Assembly: GCA_023386865.1 (NCBI GenBank)
Contig: JAEWIV010000191.1
Coordinates: 12,948-76,947, forward strand
Direction: 5' to 3'
From: Pseudomonadota bacterium
Lineage (GTDB): Bacteria > Pseudomonadota > Alphaproteobacteria > Reyranellales > Reyranellaceae
Length of the DNA: 64,000 bases
The notes under the pieces were generated by a model. The model worked only from the letters and a program-made list of their open reading frames with translations. It made no database searches and was not told the origin of the DNA. How positions within the stretch are numbered: position 1 is the first letter of the stretch; the number at the start of each line of letters is the position of its first letter. The position numbers and the translations under genes were made by a program. Shown piece after piece: positions 18,888 to 28,206 of the stretch.

Positions 18888-19277
18888 TTGAACGCGCTCA
18901 CCCAGATTCGCCAGATCGACTACACGGTCGTCTTCGCTCGCGACATGAAGGCCATGCGGCACTTCTACGAGACGGTCATGGAATTTCCGCTGATGCGCGT
19001 TCTGAGCGAGCGCTGGATCGAATATCGCGTCGGCAGCACGACTCTGGCATTGGCGACCCGTGGTGGGCGGTTCGACGATCCGCCACCGCCCGAGGGCGCG
19101 CTGTCCCTGCAGCTTGCCTTCCGCGTTTCGCCGCAGGGCGTGCTCGATTGCGCAGCGGCGCTGGAGGCCAAAGGCGTCACGCTCGTCTCGCCGCCAACCG
19201 ATCATCCCTTCGGCCATCGCACGATCTTCTTCCGCGACCCGGATGGCAACGTCTTGGAGATCTATGCCGAGATCTGA
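18888..19277 (+). CDS. VOC-family (glyoxalase/bleomycin-resistance fold) protein
   Basis: The 129-residue protein shows the beta-alpha-beta3 repeats of the vicinal oxygen chelate superfamily: IDYTVVFARDMKAMRHFYE at the start, and GHRTIFFRDPDGNVLEIYAE at the end with the metal-ligand Glu. The usual first His ligand (x-x-H-V) is replaced by Tyr (DYTVV), so metal binding is uncertain. A TTG at 18888 with CGGAGA 7 bases upstream is the best start; a TTG at 18861 lacks a site. Function unknown. Confidence 0.78.
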   Translation: MNALTQIRQIDYTVVFARDMKAMRHFYETVMEFPLMRVLSERWIEYRVGSTTLALATRGGRFDDPPPPEGALSLQLAFRVSPQGVLDCAAALEAKGVTLVSPPTDHPFGHRTIFFRDPDGNVLEIYAEI

Positions 19278-19437
19278 AGCGCCGTTCCGCGCCGGGCGGG
19301 GCTCGCCCTGCGAAGCACGCGGCGCGAAGCGGGGTTGCCGCGTCACGATCCTGCCGATACTCAGGTGGGCAGCGCCGATGTGCCATCGATGCCGATCGGC
19401 GGGAAATCGGCACAAGCAGAGTTGAGAGGAAACTGCA

Positions 19438-20703
19438 TTGAGGTCGCCCGGTCTTCGGCGGCAAGCCGTGACGATCGTCGCGACCCTGGCGACAGCCTAC
19501 GTGGCCAGCCATTTCTTCAGGGCGGCCAACGTCACCATCGGCCTCGACCTGATGCGCGATCTGCACATCGGGTCCGAGGCGCTGGGCGCCCTGACCGGCG
19601 CCTTCTTCTTCGGCTTCTCGACGATGCAGATTCCCTGCGGCTTCCTGTTCGACCGCTACGGCCCGCGCCGCACGGTCTCGGGGATGTTGCTGGTGGCCGT
19701 CGTGGGCGCGGCACTCTTTACCTTGGCGACCAGCTGGCCCGTGTTGCTGACGGGACGCGCCCTGATGGGGGCGGGCTTCGGCGTCATGCTGATCGGCAGC
19801 ATGGTGGTGATCTCGCGCTGGTTTCCGCCCGACCGGTTCTCCACGCTGTCGGGGATCGTGCTGTCGGTCGGCCTTCTCGGCAACCTGTTGGCCACGACTC
19901 CGCTGGCGTGGGCCACCGAGCTGGCCGGCTGGCGTGGCGTGTTCACCATCATGGTCGCCTTCACGGCCTTGGCCGCACTGGCCGTCTGGCTGATCGTGCG
20001 CGATGCGCCGCCCGGCCATCCGTTCCTGGAACGCAAGGCCGAATCGCCGTCCGAGATGGTGCGCGGCCTCGGCGAAGTGCTGCGCAATCCGCAGCTCCCG
20101 TTCATCCTGGCTCTGAATTTCTGCAACTATGCCTGCACGTTCACCGTGCAAGGGCTGTGGGGTGGACCGTTCTTGCGCGAGGTGCACGGCCTGACGAGGA
20201 TCGAATCGGGCAACGTCCTGCTGAGCGCGGTGATCGCCTACCAGTTCGGCATGTTGACGTTCGGGCCGCTGGACCGCCTGCTCGACACGCGAAAGTGGAT
20301 TGCGATCGGTGGGACGCTGATGATCGCCGCCATCCTCGGGGTGCTTGCCGCCTGGGCTCAGGCGCCGCTCTGGCTCGCGGTCGGCGCGATCGTTGCCATC
20401 GGCTTCCTCAGCGCCTCCAGCACCATGGTGATGACGCATGGTCGCGGCATCTTCCCCGACCGACTGATCGGGCGCGGCATGGCGACCATGAACACCAGCG
20501 TGATGCTGGGCGTCGCCTGCATGCAGACCCTGTCGGGACTCATTCTCGGGGCGTTCACGCCCCTGGCCGACGGCGCGCGGTCGGAAGACGCCTATCGCAG
20601 CCTGTTCAGCTTCATGTGCGTCGTACTTCTGGTGGCGGTGACGGTCTATGGACGGTCTGTCGACATCCGCCCGAGCGACGAGCTGCGCACTCGTCGGACG
20701 TAG
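19438..20703 (+). CDS. MFS transporter
   Basis: The 421-residue carrier has 12 predicted helices. It has loop 2-3 motif GFLFDRYGPRRTV and the phrase FFFGFSTMQIPCGF seen in nitrate/nitrite- and anion-cation-type MFS members. It starts at a TTG with GAGAGGA just upstream; no ATG is well placed. It is alone, facing the CadC-like regulator gene (13 bases between stops). Substrate unknown. Confidence 0.82.
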   Translation: MRSPGLRRQAVTIVATLATAYVASHFFRAANVTIGLDLMRDLHIGSEALGALTGAFFFGFSTMQIPCGFLFDRYGPRRTVSGMLLVAVVGAALFTLATSWPVLLTGRALMGAGFGVMLIGSMVVISRWFPPDRFSTLSGIVLSVGLLGNLLATTPLAWATELAGWRGVFTIMVAFTALAALAVWLIVRDAPPGHPFLERKAESPSEMVRGLGEVLRNPQLPFILALNFCNYACTFTVQGLWGGPFLREVHGLTRIESGNVLLSAVIAYQFGMLTFGPLDRLLDTRKWIAIGGTLMIAAILGVLAAWAQAPLWLAVGAIVAIGFLSASSTMVMTHGRGIFPDRLIGRGMATMNTSVMLGVACMQTLSGLILGAFTPLADGARSEDAYRSLFSFMCVVLLVAVTVYGRSVDIRPSDELRTRRT

Positions 20704-20716
20704 CGCGCAGCCGGCG

Positions 20717-22264
20717 TCAACCCGTCCGCGCTTTTTCGAGAAGTCGTTCAATCTCCTCGCTCCACCGCGGGTTATGTCTCCTGAGGGTAGCGAGTATGGC
20801 GATGGAGTGATCGATGGCTTGAGGGACGACGGCAAGGCATCGTCGCGCATCGCTCGCCCGGCCACTCGCCGCGCAGCATATTGCCATTACCTTGAGCGTG
20901 AGATCCGACGCCGGCCGGATCTTCAGCGCCTGCGTCGCCGCCTCGACGGCATGTTCGATCTCGCCCACAAACAGGTGTGCGAGGGCGAGCAGGTCGAACC
21001 AGACGAAATTGTGCGGATCATGGGAATTCAGCCGCAATCCGTGCCGCAACGCCGGCTTCGCATCCTCCGCCTTGCCCAGATAGAGAGTTGCCATGCCGCG
21101 CACGAGATGGGCGAGCGCGAAGCTCGGGTTGAGCGCGATCGCCCTTTCGGCAGCACGCTCGGCCTGCTCCAGCTGGTCGGCCCCGCAACTGGTGATCGCG
21201 AGGCCGTAATGCGCATAAGGGTTCTTCTCGTCGAGACTTATCGCAGTGAGCGCAGCGCCGAGACCCTCGCGGCATACGGCCTCGGGCTCACGACTCCAAC
21301 CCCAAAGCGCGATCCCACCCGACACGCGAGCCAGCCAGATGTGCGGATCCGGCGACTGCGGTTCGAGCTTCGCCGCCGCGCGGAAGAGATCGCGCGCCTG
21401 CAGGTGAGTCTCCGGCGCGACGTGGTGGAAATACCATACGCCCTGCCGCACCAGTTCCCATGCCGTCAGCGCGCCTGCGGATTCGGCGCTCCGACGCGAC
21501 TCTCTCTTCAGCAGCTCCGGTTCAATGGCGCCGGCCACGCTGTCGGCGATGTCGTCCTGAATCGCGAAGATGTCCGCCATGTCGCGTTCGTAGCGGTCGG
21601 CCCAGATGTGGCTGCCGGTCTCCGCGTCGATCAGCTGGCTGGTGATTCGGACACGCCGGCCGGCTTGGCGGTGGCTTCCCTCGAGCACGTAGCGTACGCC
21701 GAGCCGGCTCGCGATGTCCCGTACATCGATCGTCGAATCGCGGAAGGCGAAGCTCGACTGGCGCGAGACGACGAAGAACCAGCGGAAGCGCGTGAGCGCC
21801 GTGATGATATCGTCGGCGATGGCGTCGCCGAAATGCTGCTGATCGCCCGTGTCCGACAGGTTGACAAACGGAAGCACCGCGATCGACGGTTGCTTTCCCG
21901 CATAGCGTAAAGACTGCGCGGCAGTGCCTGCCAAAGGCACGCTGTCCTCGACGGCGACGACGGGACCGGCAAAGCGGTATCCACGCCGCGGCAGCGTCTC
22001 GATCCAGGCCTCGCCGCCCGGCTCCTCGGCGAACACCCGTCTCAGCGCCGCGATCTGCACTGGCAAGTTGCTCTCCTCGACCACGAGCCCGCTCCATGCC
22101 GCCGCAATCAGCCTTTCCTTGGAAACAGGGGTGCCCGGCTGCTGCAGGAGCGCGCGCAGCAAGGCGACGGGCCGGCGTCCGAGCCCGGTGATCTGCGTGC
22201 CACGGAAGAGGACCTCCGAGCCTGCATCGAGACGAAACGGGCCAAGTTGGTAGCTCGTCGGCAT
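20717..22264 (-). CDS. CadC/ToxR-type winged-helix regulator with TolB-like and TPR domains
   Basis: The 515-residue protein starts with an OmpR-type winged helix (about 1-100, ending WIETLPRRGYRFAGPV). A segment like the N-terminal region of adenylate cyclase/TolB-like proteins follows (about 123-265: SIAVLPFVNLSD, FGDAIADDIITAL, VRYVLEGSHRQ, IWADRYERDMADIF), then at least four TPR-like repeats to the end. There is no clear membrane helix, so unlike CadC it appears soluble. Related proteins are common in alphaproteobacteria, but few have known targets. It is divergent from the aldolase gene at 22378, a possible target. Confidence 0.82.
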   Translation of the reverse strand: MPTSYQLGPFRLDAGSEVLFRGTQITGLGRRPVALLRALLQQPGTPVSKERLIAAAWSGLVVEESNLPVQIAALRRVFAEEPGGEAWIETLPRRGYRFAGPVVAVEDSVPLAGTAAQSLRYAGKQPSIAVLPFVNLSDTGDQQHFGDAIADDIITALTRFRWFFVVSRQSSFAFRDSTIDVRDIASRLGVRYVLEGSHRQAGRRVRITSQLIDAETGSHIWADRYERDMADIFAIQDDIADSVAGAIEPELLKRESRRSAESAGALTAWELVRQGVWYFHHVAPETHLQARDLFRAAAKLEPQSPDPHIWLARVSGGIALWGWSREPEAVCREGLGAALTAISLDEKNPYAHYGLAITSCGADQLEQAERAAERAIALNPSFALAHLVRGMATLYLGKAEDAKPALRHGLRLNSHDPHNFVWFDLLALAHLFVGEIEHAVEAATQALKIRPASDLTLKVMAICCAASGRASDARRCLAVVPQAIDHSIAILATLRRHNPRWSEEIERLLEKARTG

Positions 22265-22377
22265 TTATCCGCTCGATTCAGGACCTTTTTCGAGAATCTT
22301 CATTGTCGCTTCATGACTTTTTACCCGCCAAGCGGCGAGTCTGGGCAGCGCGCTTGCGTCGCCTGGGAGGTACTGCG

Positions 22378-23136
22378 ATGACCAGCATGAAGGACCGTAT
22401 TCATAAGACCAAGGACCTGCTCGGCGGATATCTCTGCCTGATCCCTTCCGCCGTCGTGACCCAGGCCGTCGCCGCAGGGGGCGCCGACTGGCTGGTGATC
22501 GATCAGGAACATGCGCCGACCGACATGGAAAAGCTACATTCGATGGTTGCGGCGACCGCCGGCACCACGTGCTCGCCGTGGGTGCGCGTCGCCAAGTGCG
22601 ACGAGGCGTACGTGAAATCCGCGCTCGACGCCGGTGCCGAGGGCATCATGTTTCCATTGGTCCGCACCGCTGCGGAAGCCGCCGATTGCGTCGCCTTCAC
22701 GCGCTATCCGCCGCAGGGTCGACGGGGCTGGGGGCCGTTCATCGCGCACTCGCGCTGGGGTGTCGAGTTGCACGACTATCTGCCCGCGCGCGGCCGCGAG
22801 ACCGTGTGCGGCCTCCTCATCGAAACCAAGGCCGCCGTCGACAACATCGAGGAGATCTGCGCCGTCGAGGGCATCGACTATATGATCGTCGCAACCTTCG
22901 ACCTGTCGACCGAACTCGGCGTGCCCGGCAAGTTCGACGCACCGATCCTGCTCGAGGCGGTGAAGCATGTCGAACGGGCGGTTCTGAAGGCGAATATCGC
23001 GCTCGGCGCGGCTGCGCTCACGCGCGAGCAAGCGCAGGACAATATCCGCCGCGGCCACCGGCTCCTCGTCTACGGGTTCGATGTGCTGGTACTCAAGAAC
23101 CACGTGCGGCAGGCCAGGGAGTGGGCACGCACCTAG
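22378..23136 (+). CDS. HpcH/HpaI-family aldolase
   Basis: The 252-residue enzyme belongs to the class II metal-dependent 2-keto-3-deoxy acid aldolases. It has DWLVIDQEHAPTD (catalytic His), GAEGIMFPLV, GLLIETKAAVDNIEEI (metal-binding Glu) and MIVATFDLSTELG (metal-binding Asp, where relatives read GPADLS). Such enzymes split hydroxy-keto acids to pyruvate or a similar keto acid plus an aldehyde. GGGAGG precedes the ATG. It is divergent from the CadC-like regulator. The altered ATFDLS sequence suggests an unusual subfamily. Confidence 0.85.
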   Translation: MTSMKDRIHKTKDLLGGYLCLIPSAVVTQAVAAGGADWLVIDQEHAPTDMEKLHSMVAATAGTTCSPWVRVAKCDEAYVKSALDAGAEGIMFPLVRTAAEAADCVAFTRYPPQGRRGWGPFIAHSRWGVELHDYLPARGRETVCGLLIETKAAVDNIEEICAVEGIDYMIVATFDLSTELGVPGKFDAPILLEAVKHVERAVLKANIALGAAALTREQAQDNIRRGHRLLVYGFDVLVLKNHVRQAREWART

Positions 23137-23269
23137 CCGCGGTGCTTGCCGCGCAGGGCACGCTGCGTGCCGACGACTCCACCTGCGGGTGGCTGGCCGT
23201 AGAGACCATCTCGCCGTTCCGCCAGCCGAGCGCGCTTGACGGCGCCAACAAGGGGTATAAGGTCTCGAT

Positions 23270-23285
23270 TAGACCGATCGGTCTA
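23270..23285. promoter_or_regulatory. Palindromic TetR-type operator before the cupin gene
   Basis: TAGACCGATCGGTCTA is a perfect 16-base palindrome 20 bases upstream of the cupin ATG. A TTGACG (23236) and a TATAAG (23256) lie upstream, although their 14-base spacing is short. The half-site TAGACC-N4-GGTCTA resembles the operator described for the TetR-family repressor NemR. A TetR-family gene follows the cupin gene and is the obvious ligand. Confidence 0.75.
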
Positions 23286-23305
23286 GTACGGAAAAAGGAG
23301 GAAAT

Positions 23306-23692
23306 ATGCGGGTCGCCAAGGATCAAGTAGACATCAAGATGCAAATCCCCGGTGCCATCATCCGTCAGCGCACGGATTTCGGTGATGCCGGCAGTTTCGG
23401 CAAGATCAGCGGCGAGTACTTCACCCTGGCCAAGGGCGTGGACACCACCCCTCTGTTCCAAGGGCTCGAAGGAAACCTATGTCAGTGCCCTCATTGGGGC
23501 TTCGTGCTGCACGGCCAGCTCACCACCACGGATCGGGCGGGCAAACAGGAGACAGTGAGCGCCAACGATCTGTTCTACTGGCCACCGGGGCACAACGTCA
23601 GGGTCGATGCCGACGCCGAGATCATCATGTTCAGCCCCCAACATGAGCACAGCCACGTCATCAACCACATGATCGAGAAGACGAGGGGCTAG
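23306..23692 (+). CDS. Small cupin-fold protein under TetR control
   Basis: The 128-residue protein looks like a single cupin barrel: FTLAKGVDTTPLFQGL, CPHWGFVLHGQLTTTD (the GFVLHG turn) and NDLFYWPPGHNVRVD (the PPGH turn). Candidate metal ligands are His in CPHWG and His in PPGHNV, fewer than the usual four. A strong ribosome site (AAGGAGGAAAT) and the palindrome at 23270-23285 precede it. The TetR-type gene starts 88 bases downstream. Function is unknown; detoxification or small-molecule sensing is plausible. Confidence 0.75.
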   Translation: MRVAKDQVDIKMQIPGAIIRQRTDFGDAGSFGKISGEYFTLAKGVDTTPLFQGLEGNLCQCPHWGFVLHGQLTTTDRAGKQETVSANDLFYWPPGHNVRVDADAEIIMFSPQHEHSHVINHMIEKTRG

Positions 23693-23780
23693 ACTCGCCC
23701 GCTGGCGCCCGGAGAGAGTATCCTTCGGGCGCAGAGCTGCGGACCGTCCGTCCCCGCAGCCCGATGTCCATAGCGGTGCA

Positions 23781-24452
23781 ATGATACATTCAACCAAGCA
23801 ACGTTTGATCGAGGCCGGCCTCCTCATGCTTCTAAAGCAGGGCTACAACAACCTCGGCATCCAGGCGCTGCTCGCCGCGACGGGAACGCCCAAGGGCTCC
23901 TTCTACCATCACTTCACGGACAAGGAGGATTTTGCGCTGCAGGTCATCGACGCCTACATAACGCAAGTCCATGCAGGCCTCGATGCCTGTCTGCAGGACG
24001 AGGAACGACCTCCTCTTGAGCGGGTGCGGCGGTTTTTCGAGATGACGCAGCAGGCATACGAGAAGGAGGGCTACATGGGGTGCCTCCTTGGTGGGCTCGG
24101 ACAGGAACTCTCGGGCGTCAGCGAGGTGTTCCGGCGCAAGATCGAGTGGTGCTTTTCGGCAATCGCTGACCGCATGGCCGTCTGCCTCGAAGAGGCGCGC
24201 CTGAGAGGAGAGATCCCAACCCAGTGCGATGTGCGCCAGATGGCGGACCTCTTGGTCGACTGCTGGGAGGGGGCAGCCCTGCGCAGCCGGCTACGGCGCA
24301 ATCCCGCGTCGTTGAATGCGATGCTCGATTTCTACATCCGCTCCGTGGCCACGGCGGGCGAAGTCGAAAGCAGCAGAAGGGGATCGCCGCTCACGCAAGC
24401 AACCGCCAAGTCCGGGAGACGCTCATCGCCGTCTGCGCCGCAAAAGCGTTGA
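23781..24452 (+). CDS. TetR/AcrR-family transcriptional regulator
   Basis: The 223-residue protein has the TetR N-terminal helix-turn-helix (LIEAGLLMLLKQGYNNLGIQALLAATGTPKGSFYHHFTDKEDF, about 9-50; quoted here in part as GTPKGSFYHHF). The C-terminal part, with MGCLLGGLGQELSG, resembles the AcuR/NemR group. A Ser/Arg/Lys-rich tail (about 196-223) looks disordered. It probably represses the upstream cupin gene, and perhaps itself by read-through, at the 23270 palindrome. The inducer is unknown; electrophiles are inducers for NemR/AcuR relatives. Confidence 0.87.
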   Translation: MIHSTKQRLIEAGLLMLLKQGYNNLGIQALLAATGTPKGSFYHHFTDKEDFALQVIDAYITQVHAGLDACLQDEERPPLERVRRFFEMTQQAYEKEGYMGCLLGGLGQELSGVSEVFRRKIEWCFSAIADRMAVCLEEARLRGEIPTQCDVRQMADLLVDCWEGAALRSRLRRNPASLNAMLDFYIRSVATAGEVESSRRGSPLTQATAKSGRRSSPSAPQKR

Positions 24453-24590
24453 AGGCGGCCGTCAGGTCGCTGGCGGCCTCACGGAGTTGCCGCGTCGGAG
24501 CATGGCCATAGTGGAATGAGTGTTGCAGGACGGTATTGTGGGCCCAGCTGTTCGAGCTGGACTCATAATGCCCGAGCAAGCGGGAATGGT

Positions 24591-24666
24591 TGGTAGGCCC
24601 GGCAGGATTCGAACCTGCGACATAACCGTTATGAGCGGCTCGTTCTAACCACTGAACTACGGGCCC
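24591..24666 (-). tRNA. tRNA with CAU anticodon, probably tRNA-Ile2
   Basis: The 76-base cloverleaf has acceptor GGGCCCG, D-arm GTTC-AGTGGTTA-GAAC, anticodon loop CTCATAA (CAU), T-arm GCAGG-TTCGAAT-CCTGC and encoded CCA. CAU can be Met or lysidine-modified Ile2. The C4-G69 and C5-G68 pairs and the short D-loop match features used by TilS to pick tRNA-Ile2 and are absent from E. coli elongator tRNA-Met. G1 pairs with U72 as a wobble. Confidence 0.85.
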
Positions 24667-24757
24667 ATGCTCAGGCCCGCCTTCTAACGCACAATTTGTC
24701 CAGCGGGAACAGCGAACAGGGCTTGCCCTCGCGATTCGGCCTCGTCTGCCGCGCTGC

Positions 24758-25465
24758 CTATTCCGCGGGCGGCACGAACATGTAGCCGACACCGCGCACC
24801 GTGCGAATGACGGTGGGCTTGTCGGGCGTCGGCTCGATCTTGCGCCGGATGCGGGTGATGCGGAGATCGATCGCGCGGTCGAACGGGTCGCGGCTGCGGT
24901 GGCTGGTCGTCTCCAGCAGCCAGTCGCGCGACAGCGGCCGGTTGGGGTGCTCGGCGAAGGTCTTCAGGATGTCGAACTCGCCCGAGGTCAGGGCGACATC
25001 CTTGCCGTTGGTGTCCAGGAGCTGGCGCTTGGGCAGGTCGAGCGTGTGCTGGCCCATGCGCACGCGTTCCAGCAGCGACGGCGTCGACTTGTTGACCGAA
25101 CGGCGCAGCACGCTCTTGCAGCGGGCGAGAAGCTCGCGCGGCTCGTAGGGCTTCGCGACATAGTCGTCGGCGCCGCTCTCGAGGCCCAGCACCTTGTCGA
25201 CCGAATCGCCCGAGGCGGTCAGCATGATGATGCCGACCTTGGTGCTGCTTTCGCGCAGCCAGCGGGCGAGCGCGAAGCCGTCCTCCTGGCCGGGAAGCTG
25301 CACGTCGAGCAGGACGAGGTCCGGCATGGCGCGCGAAATCTGGCGGCGCATCTGCGCGCCGTTCTCGACGGCGATCACCTTAAGGTCGTGGTTCATCAAA
25401 TAGGTCTCGGCCGCCTTGCGCTGAAACGCGTCGTCCTCAACCAGCAGAATGGAGGGTTGCAGCAT
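24758..25465 (-). CDS. OmpR-family response regulator
   Basis: The 235-residue protein has a receiver domain (EDD at 10-12, phospho-acceptor Asp54 in LVLLDVQLPG, Lys in YVAKPYEPREL) and a C-terminal winged helix (GEFDILKTFAEHPNRPLSRDWLLE; VIRTVRGVGYMF). It resembles TorR/ArcA-type regulators. It is divergent from the hybrid kinase at 25758, whose operon also encodes an Hpt protein, so the three probably form a phosphorelay: kinase, receiver, Hpt, then this regulator. Confidence 0.9.
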   Translation of the reverse strand: MLQPSILLVEDDAFQRKAAETYLMNHDLKVIAVENGAQMRRQISRAMPDLVLLDVQLPGQEDGFALARWLRESSTKVGIIMLTASGDSVDKVLGLESGADDYVAKPYEPRELLARCKSVLRRSVNKSTPSLLERVRMGQHTLDLPKRQLLDTNGKDVALTSGEFDILKTFAEHPNRPLSRDWLLETTSHRSRDPFDRAIDLRITRIRRKIEPTPDKPTVIRTVRGVGYMFVPPAE

Positions 25466-25757
25466 GACTTGATCCGAAATAAATGTTTCTCTAATCCAGA
25501 CAAAATACCACGCTTTCTCAATGAGATATAGTCGTTTCTTGATATTTTTGATACAGTAATTTGCCTAATTCGCCACAGGCGCAACACATGTTTTTGCCAC
25601 CCTTAGAGGCGCGACCCGGGATGGTCTCTATCCCTAGTTCCAGCGATCCGGACTCTTTTGGGGACGGACGTTGCTGCGAGGCAACGTCAGTCAGCCGATC
25701 GGCGCACGGGCAAGGGAGACGCACCAGGCCGCCACGCTTCGGCGCGGACGAGGAACG
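25466..25757. promoter_or_regulatory. Divergent control region of the phosphorelay genes
   Basis: This 292-base gap between the divergent OmpR-type regulator and the hybrid kinase is visibly AT-richer on its left side (about 25470-25560, with runs such as TTCTTGATATTTTTGATAC), as expected of promoter DNA. No coding sequence or perfect operator palindrome was seen. Confidence 0.5.
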
Positions 25758-27830
25758 ATGACAGCCATCACGACCGGGTCGGTCGCCCAGGCCGAGCCAG
25801 CCGCGATGGCGAGACAGGAAGCCTTCGTCCGCGCCGAACTCATTCGCCGGCTGTTCGACGGCTCGGCGCAGTCCCGCTACTTCTCCTTCGTCTTGTGGCC
25901 TGTGATCGCAGCCATCTACTGGCGTCAGATCGAGCTGATCGAGCTCGCCGGCCCCTTCGTGGCGCATATCGTCGTGACCCTGGGCTTCGACGTCCTGCGA
26001 CGGAATTTCAACCGCGCCAACCCGCCCGACGAGCAGGTGATCCGTTGGGGCTGGTGGTTCGCCACTCTTTCCCTGTTGGCCGGCGCCTGTTGGGGAGTCG
26101 CGGGCTACATGCTCGCCTCCAAGGACTACGAGCTGCAGCGCATGCTGCTGGGCTTGGTGCTGCTGGCGACGATCACCACGGCCGTGCCGATCCGCTCGGC
26201 GCATCCGCCGACCTTCTACACCTTCGCCGGGGCGACGACGGCGCCGCTGCTGTTCGTGCTGCTGATCTCCGCCGATCCGTTCTATCAACTGGTCGGCATC
26301 GCCGGCGGCGCCTATGTCGGCCATCTCATGGCTTACGTGCGCGATGTCCATCGCTGGCAGTACGACAACATCGCATTGGCCTACCAGAAGGAAGACCTCG
26401 CCCGCCGACTGCAGGTCGCCTACGACGAGGCGCGCCATGCCCGCGACCTGGCGCTCGACGCGCAACGCGACGCCGAGAGCGCCAATCAGGCCAAGTCGAC
26501 CTTTCTGGCCACGATGAGCCACGAGATCCGCACGCCGATGAACGGTGTCCTGGGCATGATCGACGTGCTGGAGCGCACCGATCTTTCCGCCGAGCAGCGC
26601 GACGCGCTCGGCACCGTGCGCTATTCGGCATCGGCGCTGCTCAAGATCATCGACGACATCCTGGACTTCTCCAAGATCGAGGCCGGGCGCCTGGACCTCG
26701 AGCAAATCGAGCTGTCGTCCGTGGAGCTGATCGAGGGTGCTGCCGAGACCTTGGCGCCGCAGGCGGCGGCCAAGGGCCTGAACCTCGTTGCCTATGTCGC
26801 CGCCGACGTGCCCGACCGAGTGGTCGGCGATCCGCTGCGGCTGCAGCAGATCCTGTTCAATCTGCTGGGCAACGCCATCAAGTTCACCGAGTCGGGGTCG
26901 GTGCGCCTGTCGCTCGAGAATGCCGGCGACGGCATGCTGCGAATCAAGGTTGCCGATACCGGGATCGGCCTCACCGACGAGCAGCGCAGCCGCCTGTTCC
27001 AGCCGTTCGTCCAGGCCGACAGCTCGACCACGCGTCGCTTCGGCGGCACCGGGCTCGGCCTGTCGATCGTGCGCCGCCTTGCCGAAGCCATGCAGGGTGC
27101 CGTCGAGGTCGTGAGCCGGCCGGGGGAGGGCTCGACCTTCATCGTCACCGTGCGGCTCGGCGACGCGGCTCCTGCAGTGCGGGGGGAGTCGCCCCTGAGC
27201 GGCCTGTCGCTCGCCGTTGCCCTCCGCGATGCCGACGAGGCGTGCGCCATCGCCCGCTATCTGGCCGACGCCGGCGCCGAGGTGAAGATCGATCCGGACG
27301 ACACGTTCGTCGGCATCCGCATCGCGGGGCATGGAGAAATCTGCCTGCCGCGACCCTATCGTCGTGATGCGCTGGTGCGCGCAGTCGCCCGCGCGGCGGG
27401 CCGTGCAAGCGCTGTCGTCGTCAGCCCGCCGCCGCGCGCGGCACCGCTCAACGGCCGCGTCCTGGTGGTCGACGACAATTCGGTCAACCGCAAGATCCTG
27501 GCTCGGCAGCTGGAGCTGGCCGGCGCCACGACGGATGTCGCGTCCGGCGGAGAGGAGGCGCTCGAGCTGTGGCGCACGGGTCGTTACGACCTGGTGCTGG
27601 CCGACCTGCAGATGCCGACCATGGACGGCTTCGAGCTCGCCCGCCGCATCCGCGCCAGCGAAGCCGCCGAAAGCCGGCCACGCACGCCGATCCTCGCCGT
27701 CACTGCGAGCAGGCTCGAGGACCAGGAACAGAAGAGCCGCATGGTCGGCATGGACGGCTTCATTACCAAGCCGATCGGCATCGAACAGCTGCGGGCGACA
27801 CTCGATGTCTGGCTGAAAGGCGTCAAATGA
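25758..27830 (+). CDS. Membrane hybrid sensor histidine kinase
   Basis: The 690-residue protein has about six N-terminal helices (to about 195), a coiled coil and a HisKA domain with [15 protein letters not shown] (phospho-acceptor His255). An ATPase domain follows ([30 protein letters not shown]). A degenerate receiver (about 476-555) lacks the acidic residues, and a complete receiver has [12 protein letters not shown] and the conserved Lys in ITKPIG. The membrane region lacks a large periplasmic loop, so the signal is probably sensed in or near the membrane. The ATG at 25758 follows GAGGAACG. Its stop overlaps the Hpt gene start (ATGA). Confidence 0.9.
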   Translation: MTAITTGSVAQAEPAAMARQEAFVRAELIRRLFDGSAQSRYFSFVLWPVIAAIYWRQIELIELAGPFVAHIVVTLGFDVLRRNFNRANPPDEQVIRWGWWFATLSLLAGACWGVAGYMLASKDYELQRMLLGLVLLATITTAVPIRSAHPPTFYTFAGATTAPLLFVLLISADPFYQLVGIAGGAYVGHLMAYVRDVHRWQYDNIALAYQKEDLARRLQVAYDEARHARDLALDAQRDAESANQAKSTFLATMSHEIRTPMNGVLGMIDVLERTDLSAEQRDALGTVRYSASALLKIIDDILDFSKIEAGRLDLEQIELSSVELIEGAAETLAPQAAAKGLNLVAYVAADVPDRVVGDPLRLQQILFNLLGNAIKFTESGSVRLSLENAGDGMLRIKVADTGIGLTDEQRSRLFQPFVQADSSTTRRFGGTGLGLSIVRRLAEAMQGAVEVVSRPGEGSTFIVTVRLGDAAPAVRGESPLSGLSLAVALRDADEACAIARYLADAGAEVKIDPDDTFVGIRIAGHGEICLPRPYRRDALVRAVARAAGRASAVVVSPPPRAAPLNGRVLVVDDNSVNRKILARQLELAGATTDVASGGEEALELWRTGRYDLVLADLQMPTMDGFELARRIRASEAAESRPRTPILAVTASRLEDQEQKSRMVGMDGFITKPIGIEQLRATLDVWLKGVK

Positions 27831-28168
27831 ACCAAAGGCCTCAGCAGGCGTATGACCGTGACAAGCTCGTCGAGTTGTTCGGCGACGATCCGCGGACCCT
27901 AGCCGAGGTCGAGCGCGAGTTCCTGGACACCGCCCGTGAAGCCGCGCGCGAGATCAAGGGCACCGACGACTTCACGGTGATCGCCCATGCCGCCCATCGC
28001 TTGAAGGGCGCCTCGGGCATGATCGGCGCGCTGGCGCTGCGCCAGATCGCCGAGGCCGTCGAGCACGCAGCCAAGGCAGAGGACCTGTCGACCGTGCGCC
28101 GGCTGTGCGAGCTGTTCGACCCCGAGGTCGGCCGCGTCGCCGAGCAGGCCGGTGTGACAGCGGAGTAG
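27827..28168 (+). CDS. Histidine phosphotransfer (Hpt) domain protein
   Basis: This 113-residue, all-helical protein has the Hpt motif [17 protein letters not shown], in which the His of HRLKG takes the phosphate. It is translationally coupled to the hybrid kinase (4-base overlap) and most likely carries phosphate from the kinase receiver to the OmpR-type regulator at 24758. The stop is 38 bases from that of the convergent thioesterase gene. Confidence 0.88.
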   Translation: MNQRPQQAYDRDKLVELFGDDPRTLAEVEREFLDTAREAAREIKGTDDFTVIAHAAHRLKGASGMIGALALRQIAEAVEHAAKAEDLSTVRRLCELFDPEVGRVAEQAGVTAE

Positions 28169-28206
28169 ACTGCGAGGACGTCGAGGCACGTACGACGCCG
28201 CCGGAC

